A stretch of 8,277 bases of DNA from an uncultured Ruminococcus sp. (GTDB lineage: Bacteria; Bacillota; Clostridia; Oscillospirales; CAG-272). Positions 1 to 5,925 of the stretch are shown here, piece after piece. The stretch is taken from positions 1 to 8,277 of the forward strand of contig CACYZS010000040.1 of assembly GCA_902778985.1 (NCBI GenBank). The letters are read 5' to 3'. Position numbers and translations under genes: made by a program. Numbering within the stretch: position 1 is the stretch's first letter; each line of letters starts with the position of its first letter. The notes below the pieces were generated by a model. The model was not told where the DNA came from and ran no database searches. It saw only the letters and a list, made by a program, of their open reading frames with translations.

Positions 1-459
1 CACGGGTTCACCGAAAACACGCTGACCAAGTATTACCCCTACTATAACTACTACCGCAGCACGACGCTGCGCTACAGCCCGGAGCGGAAAGCCAACCTCG
101 TGGTCGTCAACCTGAACACCAACGACCACAACTTCGGCTCCAACTCGTACGAGGCGCAGTACAAGGAAGCCCTCAAAACGCTGATCTCCGAGATCCGCGA
201 GATCCACGGCGCGAACGTGCCGATCGTCTGGATCGTCGGCATGATGATCTCGCCGAACGAACCGGTCAACCAGTGGCTGAACGCCGTCTTCGCCGAACTC
301 GGCGGAGAGAGCGCGGGGCTTTACACGATCACGGTGGAGACCAACACCGCGGGCGGTGACGGCGGTCACCCGGACGCCTCGTCCCACGCGGCGGTCTCGC
401 AGGCGCTGAGCGATTTCATCCGCGCCAAGAACCTCCTCGACCTGCCCGCGCAGCAGTAA
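1..459 (+). CDS. SGNH/GDSL-type esterase, CE2-like, C-terminal part
   Basis: The reading frame is open from the first base of the window, so this is the last 152 residues of a longer protein whose start lies upstream. The segment shows two SGNH-hydrolase blocks. One is the block III region VVVNLNTND (residues 34-42, with N41-D42 in place of the usual GTND context). The other is block V, D120-G-G-H123-P, which carries the catalytic Asp/His pair. The spacing, the region leading to VPIVWIVGMM, and the GGDGGHPDASSH ending resemble carbohydrate esterase family 2 enzymes, which remove acetyl groups from plant mannans and xylans. The nucleophile serine and any signal peptide lie outside the window, so secretion cannot be judged. 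A strong terminator follows 9 nt after the stop. The neighbour is a convergent GH130 gene, which fits mannan use. The SGNH fold is quite sure; assignment to CE2 rather than another SGNH family is an inference. Confidence 0.8.
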   Translation, partial: HGFTENTLTKYYPYYNYYRSTTLRYSPERKANLVVVNLNTNDHNFGSNSYEAQYKEALKTLISEIREIHGANVPIVWIVGMMISPNEPVNQWLNAVFAELGGESAGLYTITVETNTAGGDGGHPDASSHAAVSQALSDFIRAKNLLDLPAQQ

Positions 460-468
460 ACCGAAAAC

Positions 469-500
469 AAAAAAGAGCAGCCGCCCGGCTGCTCTTTTTT
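469..500 (+). terminator. Rho-independent terminator, probably bidirectional
   Basis: A perfect stem GAGCAGCC/GGCTGCTC with a GCCC loop is preceded by six A and followed by six T, so it can end transcription on both strands. It lies directly after the esterase stop codon and also faces transcripts arriving from the convergent GH130 gene. Confidence 0.92.
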
Positions 501-551
501 GAATGAAAACGCTGCGCTGACGAAAGGGCGAAAATCGTCCGGAGACAAGGG

Positions 552-598
552 AAAAATACGAACCACCCCCGCGGCGGGACCGCCGGCGGTGGTGGTGG
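552..598 (-). terminator. Possible terminator of the GH130 gene
   Basis: Just past the GH130 stop, on the minus strand, an imperfect G+C-rich stem (ACCACC near 562-567 against GGTGGT near 593-598, extended inward with mismatches) is followed a few bases later by a run of five T. The stem is imperfect, and the stronger hairpin at 469-500 could do the same job. Confidence 0.4.
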
Positions 599-619
599 AT
601 TCTGCGGTACGTATTCGGG

Positions 620-1684
620 TTACGGCTTCTCGGTGCAGAGGGCGACGAGTTCCTCGACGGTCGAGGTCGCGAGGCACTCGACGGTGTCGGACGCGCCGTA
701 GTAGATCTTCACGCTGCCGTCCTCCTCGGCGATCATGCCGCCGGGGAAGATGACGTTGGTGCGGAAGCCGTCGTCGGTCTCCCACGGGAGGGACGGCGCG
801 ATCACGGGTTCTTTGGACATCCCGATGATCTTGTACGGATTATTCAGGTCGAGGAGCATGATCCCGGCGGTGTAGCGTTTGTTCCACCAGGTGTCCCAGC
901 CCTTCTGCCCGCGTCCGTCGCGTTCCTTGTCGACCGCGTGGAAGAGGGTCAGCCAACCGTATTTGGTCTTGACCGGCGGGGCGGCGGGACCGACCTTGTC
1001 GTTCGCGAACGGGACGTTCTCGACGGCGAGGAGCAGTTCGCTTTCACCCCAGAACTTGAGGTCGGGGGATTTCGAGATCCAGACGTCGAAGCGATCCTTG
1101 CCCCCGCGGCTGTAAACCGGGAAGGGACGTTCGAGGCGGTAGTAGTACCCGTCGATCTTCTCGTCGAAGAGCACCATGTTGCGGTTGTCGGGCGCCGACG
1201 CGCTGATGATCTCGACGGTTTTCAGATCGTCCGAGAGCCGGGCGATGCAGCCGCGGACGCCGTGGGTGGTGTCCATCGCGAGGCAGAGGTAGAGTTTGCC
1301 CTCGATCACGCTGATCCGCGGGTCGTAGAGGCGGAGGATGTCGGGGGCGTGCAGGGGACCGCCCGCGAGGTTCAAAACCGCCGATTTATGGGCAAAGTCG
1401 TAGTGAATGATGGGTTTGTCGGCGACCTTCCAGCCGTCGATCCCGTTGTCGCTGATCGCGATGCCGACCGCGGTCTTCGAGATGCCCTTTTTCTTCGCAA
1501 GATACTCCTCTTCGGTCGCGCCGTAGTCGTCGCGGAAGACCATGACGTACTTGCCCCCGACCTTCGCCACGCCGGCGTTGAAGATGAATTCCGCTTCGTA
1601 GGGAATATCGTCTTTGGTCAGGATCGGTTTCGGGTATTTTTTGATGCAGGGTGCGTCCTTTAAGATCGGCGTCCACTGTGCCAT
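620..1684 (-). CDS. GH130 family beta-mannoside phosphorylase
   Basis: This 354-residue protein has the five-bladed beta-propeller signatures of glycoside hydrolase family 130: FNAGVAK (36-41), DPRIS (121-125, where D121 matches the family's general-acid Asp region), YYRLERPFP (181-189), GPAAPPVKTKYGWLTLFHAV (232-251), RYTAGIMLLDL (270-280), FPGGMI (313-318) and IYYGASDT (327-334). Known members phosphorolyse mannosyl-glucose or beta-1,4-mannooligosaccharides to mannose 1-phosphate. The basic residues R183, R186 and H249 lie where the phosphorylase subfamilies bind phosphate, which favours a phosphorylase over a hydrolase. There is no signal peptide, so the enzyme is cytoplasmic. The ATG start is set by an AAGGAG site 7 nt upstream. 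The gene is transcribed alone from its own promoter, divergently from the MMPL gene. The subfamily, and hence the exact substrate, cannot be settled from sequence alone. Confidence 0.88.
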   Translation of the reverse strand: MAQWTPILKDAPCIKKYPKPILTKDDIPYEAEFIFNAGVAKVGGKYVMVFRDDYGATEEEYLAKKKGISKTAVGIAISDNGIDGWKVADKPIIHYDFAHKSAVLNLAGGPLHAPDILRLYDPRISVIEGKLYLCLAMDTTHGVRGCIARLSDDLKTVEIISASAPDNRNMVLFDEKIDGYYYRLERPFPVYSRGGKDRFDVWISKSPDLKFWGESELLLAVENVPFANDKVGPAAPPVKTKYGWLTLFHAVDKERDGRGQKGWDTWWNKRYTAGIMLLDLNNPYKIIGMSKEPVIAPSLPWETDDGFRTNVIFPGGMIAEEDGSVKIYYGASDTVECLATSTVEELVALCTEKP

Positions 1685-1705
1685 TTCGTTTCTCCTTGTC
1701 GGTTT

Positions 1706-1721
1706 CGGGGGCGTGCCCCCG
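1706..1721 (-). promoter_or_regulatory. Hairpin in the GH130 leader
   Basis: The inverted repeat CGGGGGC/GCCCCCG is separated by 2 nt (in practice a 6-bp stem with a 4-nt loop). It falls between the predicted transcription start (about 1728) and the ribosome binding site (1692-1697). There is no T-run after it, so it is not a terminator. It could stabilise the mRNA or act as a protein or RNA control site. Confidence 0.45.
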
Positions 1722-1734
1722 CAAGATCGTTTCC

Positions 1735-1764
1735 ATTATATCACAAACCACCCTGCTTTTGCAA
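1735..1764 (-). promoter_or_regulatory. Sigma-A promoter for the GH130 gene
   Basis: On the minus strand, TTGCAA (1759-1764) and TATAAT (1735-1740) are separated by 18 nt. Predicted transcription starts near 1728, giving a leader of about 44 nt. Confidence 0.8.
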
Positions 1765-1806
1765 TCCGCAAAACGATTTTTTCTCAAAAAGCGTGCGGGC
1801 GCGCCC

Positions 1807-1835
1807 TTGCAATTCGCCCGTGCGTGTGTTATACT
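1807..1835 (+). promoter_or_regulatory. Sigma-A promoter for the MMPL transporter gene
   Basis: TTGCAA (1807-1812) and TATACT (1830-1835) have a 17-nt spacer. The start of the transporter gene follows about 40 nt downstream. It is back-to-back with the GH130 promoter, with 42 nt between the two -35 boxes. Confidence 0.78.
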
Positions 1836-1875
1836 GAAAAAGTAGAAAAAGAATGCTTCTTCGGAGCGCCGAGTG

Positions 1876-4203
1876 ATGAAAAACCGCATCCGCGAACAAA
1901 ACGTGCGAAGAGAGCCGCTGACCGCGATCGCCGAGACGATCGTTTCCGGGCGGTTCGTGATCTTCGCACTTTTTTTGGCGGCGGCGATCTACTGCGCGCT
2001 CTCGATCGGGCGCGTCAAGGTCAACCCGTCGCTGACGGCGTTTCTGCCGAAGGATACCGAGACGCGGCGCGGGATCGTCGTGATGGAAAACGAGTTCACG
2101 ACCTACGGTTCGGCGCGGATTCTGGTCGAGGACGTGCCTTTTTCGGAAGCGGAAGATCTGGCGCAGTCGATCGGGAAGATCGAACACGTCGCCGAGGTCG
2201 GCTTCGACGGTACCGAAGCCCACTATAAGAACGGCAACGCCCTGTTTTCGGTCTCCTTCGACGAGGGGGAAAAGGGCGAGGGCGCGCGGGCGGCGATGGA
2301 GAAGATCCGGGCGCTGCTCGGGGAGACGCCGTACCCGGTCTCGATCGCGAGCGAGGTGGGCTACGACTACCAGAGCGTGCTTGAAAAAGAGATGGTGGTC
2401 GTGATGGCGCTCTCGCTTGCCGCGATCATCGCGGTTTTACTCTTTACGTCGCGGAGTTACTTCGAGATCGTGATCTACCTGATCGTGTTCGCGGTCTCGG
2501 CGTTGCTCAATATGGGGACCAACTTCTGGCTCGGGGAGATCTCCGCGATCACCAATACGGTCGCCGTGATCCTGCAACTCGCGCTCGCGATCGACTACGC
2601 GATCATCTTCTCGCACCGCTACCAGGACGAGGTCGAGCGGGCGGAGAGCAGTCGGGCGGCGCTGGTCCCGGCGCTCGCACACTCGATCGTCGAGATCTCT
2701 TCGTCGTCCTTGACCACCGTGTCGGGCTTGGTCGCCCTGATGCTGATGCAGTTCCGGCTCGGCTACGACCTCGGCGTCGTGCTGGCGAAAGGCGTCGTGT
2801 GCAGTATGCTGACCGTCTTCCTTCTGATGCCGGGACTGATCCTTCTGTTCCCGCGTATGCTCCGGCGGACGCGGCACCGTTCGTTCGTCCCGAACGTCGC
2901 GCGCTTCGGGCGTCTGCTCCAGAAGAAGGCGCCGGTCTTTCTGATCCTGTTCGCCCTGATCTTGCCGTTCGCCGCCGTCTTCTCGCAGAGGACGGAATAC
3001 GCCTTCTCGAACGGGACGGTCACCGAGATCATTCCGAGCGCCGAACGCCGCGAGAGCGAGCGGGTCGACGCCGCGTTCCCCGCCGGGACGGCGGTGGCGC
3101 TCTTGGTGCCGTCCGGCGACTACGACAAGGAAAAGGCGATCCTGAACGAAGCCGCCGGGATCGAGGGGGTCACGGGCGCCGCGGGGCTGGCGAATATCCC
3201 GGTCGGCGAGGGGACCCTGACCGACCGCTACACCGCCGCCGAGTTTTCCGCCCTGCTCGGGATCGGGGAGAAGGACGCCGAGAAACTCTATCGCTTCTAC
3301 GCGGTGGAGTACGGCAACGGCGAGGCGTTCAAGTCGCCCTCGACCTATCCCGCGCCGCTGGTCGACGTTCTGCTTACGCTTTTCCGCCTGGTCGACCAAC
3401 GTTTCGTGTCGCTGACCGACGAACAGGCGGCGCAACTCGCGCTCTACCGCGCGCCGATCGAGCGCGCCGCCAAGCAACTGAAGGGCAAGAATTGGGATCG
3501 GCTGGTTTTGACGACCTCGCTTCCCGTCGAGGGGGACGCGAGCGTGAAACTGGTCGACGAAGTCCGCGCCGTCGCCGAGCGGCAGTACGGCGAGGGGACC
3601 GTTCTTGCCGTCGGGGACGTCACGTCCGCGCGCGACCTCAAGGACTCCTACCGCTCCGACTCGGTTCTGATCGGGGTGCTGTCGGTGGTCTTCGTCTTCG
3701 TGATCCTGCTCTTCACCTTCCGGAGCCCGGTCGCCGCCGCGGCGCTGGTGTTCGTCATCGAGGGCAGCATTCTGATCAATTTCAGTATCCCGTACCTGTC
3801 GGGCGACCGCGCGGCGTTCGTGACCAATATGATCGTTTCGGCGATCCAGATGGGCGCGACCATCGACTATGCGATCGTCACGCTGAGCCGCTACCGCATC
3901 CGCCGTGAGGCCGATCCGCCGCGCGAGGCGGCGATCAAGGCGCAGAACGACGCCTTCCCGACCGTCGTGACGTCGGGGGTGATCATGACGGCGGCGGGGC
4001 TTCTCGTCGCGTACCGCGTTTCGGACGTCTACGTCGGGCACATCGGGCTCGCGGTCGGGCGCGGCGCCCTGATCTCGATGATCGTCGTTCTGACCGTTCT
4101 GCCGCAACTGCTCCCGCTGCTCGACCGGGCGATCACGGCGACGACGGTGCGTTTCCCCAAGAAAAAAGAGAAAACCCCCGTCGAAGACGGGGAGAGCGAA
4201 TAA
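1876..4203 (+). CDS. MMPL/RND-family membrane exporter
   Basis: A 775-residue membrane protein with the duplicated architecture of the RND superfamily, MMPL branch. TM1 is near 27-46, followed by an outer domain (about 47-170). TM2-TM6 run from about 173 to 327 and TM7 is near 353-370. A second outer domain spans about 371-595, and TM8-TM12 run from about 597 to 750. The two halves carry matching motifs in TM4 and TM10, LAIDYAIIFSHRY (D240) and ATIDYAIVTLSRYR (D664), with the Asp expected to carry protons. The C-terminal tail is charged (PKKKEKTPVEDGESE) and cytoplasmic. Relatives export lipids or amphiphilic compounds using the proton gradient; the cargo here is unknown. GGAG at 1863-1866 serves this ATG with 9-nt spacing; an overlapping GTG at 1873 is an equally readable start that would add one residue. 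It is a single gene with its own promoter, and no adaptor or regulator lies beside it. Confidence 0.92.
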   Translation: MKNRIREQNVRREPLTAIAETIVSGRFVIFALFLAAAIYCALSIGRVKVNPSLTAFLPKDTETRRGIVVMENEFTTYGSARILVEDVPFSEAEDLAQSIGKIEHVAEVGFDGTEAHYKNGNALFSVSFDEGEKGEGARAAMEKIRALLGETPYPVSIASEVGYDYQSVLEKEMVVVMALSLAAIIAVLLFTSRSYFEIVIYLIVFAVSALLNMGTNFWLGEISAITNTVAVILQLALAIDYAIIFSHRYQDEVERAESSRAALVPALAHSIVEISSSSLTTVSGLVALMLMQFRLGYDLGVVLAKGVVCSMLTVFLLMPGLILLFPRMLRRTRHRSFVPNVARFGRLLQKKAPVFLILFALILPFAAVFSQRTEYAFSNGTVTEIIPSAERRESERVDAAFPAGTAVALLVPSGDYDKEKAILNEAAGIEGVTGAAGLANIPVGEGTLTDRYTAAEFSALLGIGEKDAEKLYRFYAVEYGNGEAFKSPSTYPAPLVDVLLTLFRLVDQRFVSLTDEQAAQLALYRAPIERAAKQLKGKNWDRLVLTTSLPVEGDASVKLVDEVRAVAERQYGEGTVLAVGDVTSARDLKDSYRSDSVLIGVLSVVFVFVILLFTFRSPVAAAALVFVIEGSILINFSIPYLSGDRAAFVTNMIVSAIQMGATIDYAIVTLSRYRIRREADPPREAAIKAQNDAFPTVVTSGVIMTAAGLLVAYRVSDVYVGHIGLAVGRGALISMIVVLTVLPQLLPLLDRAITATTVRFPKKKEKTPVEDGESE

Positions 4204-4230
4204 AAAAAGGGAAGGCGGAAGCCTTCCCTT
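4202..4230 (-). terminator. Terminator of the zinc-ribbon gene
   Basis: The perfect 10-bp stem AAGGGAAGGC/GCCTTCCCTT (4207-4216 with 4221-4230) has a 4-nt loop. Read on the minus strand it runs into seven T, overlapping the transporter stop codon. On the plus strand the hairpin has no T-run, so it may end the transporter transcript only weakly. Confidence 0.88.
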
Positions 4231-4242
4231 GATCGAAGCGCG

Positions 4243-4566
4243 TCAGATGCTGGCGGCGTAGGACGCCAGTGCGAACGAGATCACCATAGAGATAACGAAC
4301 ATGACCGACGCGATCACGAGCGCCGCGATCGACATTCCGCGTCCGCTTCCGTTCATGCGGTTGGCGCGGTTCAGACCGATCCCGCCGAAGATCCAGCCGA
4401 GCAGGGGACTGAAAAACGAGCAGGCAAGTCCCGCGATCGCGAAACCGTTGGTCTGGTTCGGGACGACCTCGTAGGGATCGTTCGCTCTTTGCGCGGGAGA
4501 TCCGCAGTTCGGACAGAACGCCGCGTCGTCGGTGAGTTGCGCACCGCATTTTTGGCAGAATTTCAT
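4243..4566 (-). CDS. Zinc-ribbon membrane protein, DUF4190-like
   Basis: A 107-residue protein. The N-terminus is a zinc ribbon, MKFCQKCG...FCPNCG, with cysteines 4, 7, 18 and 21 (CxxC, 10 residues, CxxC). A polar linker follows, then two hydrophobic segments, about 40-60 (FAIAGLACSFFSPLLGWIFGGIGL) and about 75-100. The second half, with its GLxxAxxxxGxGxxIAAL pattern, resembles DUF4190-type two-TM domains that often follow such ribbons in Firmicutes. The ribbon is probably cytosolic. No function is established for such proteins. The start chosen is the ATG at 4566, because GGAGG lies 8 nt upstream and a sigma-A promoter overlaps the possible longer N-terminus; the upstream in-frame ATG at 4623 would place the -35 box inside the gene. 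It is transcribed alone. Confidence 0.85.
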   Translation of the reverse strand: MKFCQKCGAQLTDDAAFCPNCGSPAQRANDPYEVVPNQTNGFAIAGLACSFFSPLLGWIFGGIGLNRANRMNGSGRGMSIAALVIASVMFVISMVISFALASYAASI

Positions 4567-4594
4567 TTGGGTTACCTCCAATCGTATTTCCACT

Positions 4595-4623
4595 ATCATA
4601 CCACAAAGCAAGCCGAATGTCAA
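4595..4623 (-). promoter_or_regulatory. Consensus sigma-A promoter for the zinc-ribbon gene
   Basis: On the minus strand, TTGACA (4618-4623) and TATGAT (4595-4600) have a spacer of exactly 17 nt. It decides the start of the zinc-ribbon gene, and it reaches to within about 10 nt of the ribosome binding site of the divergent acetyltransferase gene. Confidence 0.88.
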
Positions 4624-4645
4624 GTTTTGGCGGAAGGAGACGCGT

Positions 4646-5194
4646 ATGAAAAACGCCTGGAGCGAAGACGAGGGGCGCCAGATCGTCGGGGCGGTGTTCC
4701 CGCACGTCCTGAAGGCGGGGAGCGAGGGGATCGCGCCGGGAAAGGTCGAAGACGAGATGCTGCTCGAACTCGGCGGCTATACCGATCCGCTGCCCGCGCT
4801 TGACGGGGTGACGTTCGGGTTCTTTGAGGGGGATCCCGCGCCGCTGCTCGCCGCCGTGCGCGAGGTCGAACCGAATTGGGCAAAGTACTACGACGGACGC
4901 GAGCCGGCGTTCTGCGCCTTTGTCGGGGGGAAGGTCGTGTCCTTCTGCCTGCTGTCGGACTTCGGGGAGCGCGAGATCCTCGGGCAAAGGGTGAAGGTCG
5001 GCGGCACCGGGTGCGTCGGGACGGTCCCTGCGTACAGACGGCGGGGCATCGGACTGAAAATGGTCTCGCTCGGCACCGCGATCTTACAGGAGCGCGGTTT
5101 CGGGTATTCGTATATCCACGACACCGGCGTTCCCGCTTGGTACGCGAAACTCGGATATCAAACCGTCTACCGGCGGGAAAACCCTGTCAAATAA
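4646..5194 (+). CDS. GNAT-family N-acetyltransferase
   Basis: A 182-residue protein with the GCN5-related acetyltransferase core in its C-terminal half. Motif A is VGTVPAYRRRGIGLKMV (124-140), with the acetyl-CoA pyrophosphate-binding loop RRRGIG (131-136). Motif B is GVPAWYAKLGY (161-171), the usual helix-strand after beta-7. The first 75 residues are less conserved. The family moves an acetyl group from acetyl-CoA to an amine; the substrate here cannot be told, and small-molecule or peptide targets are both possible. The ATG at 4646 is chosen because AAGGAG lies 6 nt before it; a longer in-frame reading from 4532 would run across the divergent zinc-ribbon gene and its promoter. No clear promoter of its own was found in the 79-nt divergent gap, and no convincing terminator after the stop. 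Confidence 0.88.
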   Translation: MKNAWSEDEGRQIVGAVFPHVLKAGSEGIAPGKVEDEMLLELGGYTDPLPALDGVTFGFFEGDPAPLLAAVREVEPNWAKYYDGREPAFCAFVGGKVVSFCLLSDFGEREILGQRVKVGGTGCVGTVPAYRRRGIGLKMVSLGTAILQERGFGYSYIHDTGVPAWYAKLGYQTVYRRENPVK

Positions 5195-5246
5195 GGCGTT
5201 TTCGGCGCCGCCCCGCCCAACTTTTTCGCTTTTTTCGTTTTACCCC

Positions 5247-5275
5247 TTTACAAACCGAAAAAAATCTGCTATAAT
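5247..5275 (+). promoter_or_regulatory. Strong promoter of tRNA-Ala
   Basis: TTTACA (5247-5252) and a perfect TATAAT (5270-5275) with a 17-nt spacer lie in an A/T-rich stretch. The mature tRNA begins 30 nt after the -10 box, leaving a short leader to be removed by RNase P. Confidence 0.9.
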
Positions 5276-5305
5276 GCAAAAGGTCAAAACCAAAGACCGC
5301 TTTTC

Positions 5306-5381
5306 GGGGGTGTAGCTCAGTTGGGAGAGCGTACGGTTCGCATCCGTAAGGTCAAGGGTTCGAATCCCTCCATCTCCACCA
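5306..5381 (+). tRNA. tRNA-Ala (anticodon CGC)
   Basis: A complete 76-nt cloverleaf with encoded CCA. The acceptor stem GGGGGTG/CATCTCC contains the G3-U70 wobble pair (G5308 with T5375) that defines alanine tRNAs, with A73 as discriminator. The D stem is GCTC/GAGC. The anticodon stem TACGG/CCGTA closes the loop TTCGCAT, giving anticodon CGC at 5339-5341, which reads GCG. The T loop is TTCGAAT. One flaw is visible: the outermost T-stem pair would be A49-C65. The CGC isoacceptor suits the G/C-ending codon use of the neighbouring genes. The last 22 nt are duplicated downstream at 5565-5586. Confidence 0.96.
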
Positions 5382-5384
5382 AAG

Positions 5385-5423
5385 CAGGGACGGGGTGCCG
5401 CAAGTGCACCCCGTCCCTGTTTT
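5385..5423 (+). terminator. Terminator of tRNA-Ala
   Basis: The perfect 14-bp stem CAGGGACGGGGTGC/GCACCCCGTCCCTG with a 7-nt loop is followed by TTTT. It begins 3 nt after the tRNA CCA end. Confidence 0.9.
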
Positions 5424-5440
5424 GGTGGGGGTTCGAAGCG

Positions 5441-5551
5441 CGGCTTCGAACCCTTCGAGTTTTCGCGCCGGAGGCGTGAAAACTCTCATTTCACGCCATC
5501 CACTACCGTTCTCCTTTTCTTTTTGTCAGGCGTGAAATGGCGGGTAGCGCG
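5441..5551. repeat. 111-bp direct repeat, copy 1
   Basis: It matches 6557-6667 at 109 of 111 positions; the two differences are in the pyrimidine-rich middle. It contains a 13-bp hairpin (5457-5485, GAGTTTTC...GAAAACTC, one G-T pair) and an 11-bp inverted repeat (CATTTCACGCC 5487-5497 with GGCGTGAAATG 5529-5539) around a 31-nt loop. GGCGTGAAA at 5473-5481 could instead pair with TTTCACGCC at 5489-5497, so two folds compete. The right edge runs into a third hairpin (5547-5563) whose apex differs from that of copy 2. No coding capacity was recognised. Confidence 0.93.
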
Positions 5552-5564
5552 CCTACGGCGCGCG

Positions 5565-5586
5565 TCGAATCCCTCCATCTCCACCA
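5565..5586 (+). repeat. 22-bp duplicate of the tRNA-Ala 3' end (att-like)
   Basis: It is identical to 5360-5381, the T loop to CCA part of the tRNA gene, and lies 205 bp downstream in the same orientation. The flanking bases differ on both sides. Duplicated tRNA 3' ends of this size are the usual trace of site-specific integration at tRNA genes, but no integrase gene is in the window. It cannot form a tRNA by itself. Confidence 0.85.
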
Positions 5587-5588
5587 TG

Positions 5589-5627
5589 GAAAGAACCGTG
5601 ATTTGTCTACCAAATCACGGTTCTTTC
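5589..5627. terminator. 17-bp perfect hairpin after the duplicated tRNA end
   Basis: GAAAGAACCGTGATTTG (5589-5605) pairs perfectly with CAAATCACGGTTCTTTC (5611-5627) around a 5-nt loop. It starts 2 nt after the duplicated CCA, just as the working terminator starts 3 nt after the real one. It has no full T-run, but the arm ends in TTCTTTC. It may be the tRNA gene's original terminator, displaced by the inserted 205 bp. Confidence 0.55.
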
Positions 5628-5804
5628 AGTTATATTCGCCTGCGGCGAGTTATATTGCGTTGCAGTTATATTCGTCCTTCAGACGAGTTATATTGCGCTC
5701 CGCGCAGTTATAAGGCGAATATAATATCACTTTGCTGCTTGCAGCAAAATATAACTGTCCCGTAGGGACAATATCACTGCCGTCAAAGACGGTAATATAA
5801 CTCG
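5628..5804. repeat. Array of variable hairpins between a conserved 9-mer
   Basis: The first half has AGTTATATT at 5628, 5648, 5664 and 5686, plus a shortened AGTTATA at 5706. Between them lie small palindromes: CGCC-tgc-GGCG, GCGTTGC, CGTC-cttca-GACG and GCGC-tcc-GCGC. The second half carries the reverse complement, alternating AATATCACT (5723, 5770) and AATATAACT (5748, 5794). The palindromes there are TTTGCTGC-tt-GCAGCAAA, GTCCC-gta-GGGAC and CCGTC-aaa-GACGG. TTATATTCGCC (5630-5640) also pairs with GGCGAATATAA (5714-5724). The whole could fold as a branched structure on either strand. No coding function is seen; the next gene's promoter starts 40 nt later. Confidence 0.85.
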
Positions 5805-5844
5805 ATTCCCGCCCTGTCGCGTGGCTTTTTTGCGTGCTAAAGGA

Positions 5845-5873
5845 TTGAACAATTCACATTTTTATGCTATACT
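5845..5873 (+). promoter_or_regulatory. Promoter of the Nudix gene
   Basis: TTGAAC (5845-5850) and TATACT (5868-5873) are 17 nt apart, with an extended -10 TG (5865-5866). Its position inside the possible longer reading frame shows that translation should begin downstream, at 5926. Confidence 0.8.
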
Positions 5874-5925
5874 GAAAAAGAAAAAGAGATCGATAAATCG
5901 GGATTTATTGGAGAAGATAATTATA

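Noticed and set aside
938..1663. 241-residue open frame antisense to GH130
   Set aside because: It is a shadow of the GH130 gene with no motif of its own.
2437..4107. 556-residue open frame on the minus strand across the transporter gene
   Set aside because: It is a shadow frame typical of G+C-rich coding DNA: very rich in Arg, Asp and Gln, no family motifs, no promoter or ribosome binding site, and it opposes a clear MMPL gene.
4571..4600. Promoter for the acetyltransferase gene
   Set aside because: TATCAT at 4594-4599 could be a -10 box, but nothing close to a -35 box lies at proper spacing.
5195..5246. Terminator after the acetyltransferase gene
   Set aside because: There are T-runs but only a short self-complementary GGCGCC and no adequate stem in front of them.
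5565..5586. Second tRNA gene or tRNA pseudogene
   Set aside because: Only the last 22 nt are present; the sequence before it is the end of the 111-bp repeat and its hairpin.
5523..5765. 80-residue plus-strand frame over the hairpin array
   Set aside because: It translates palindromes and the tRNA fragment; no ribosome binding site and no protein-like pattern.
5628..5804. CRISPR array
   Set aside because: The repeated unit is only 9 bp, it inverts halfway, the intervening pieces are 5-18 nt palindromes, and there are no cas genes.
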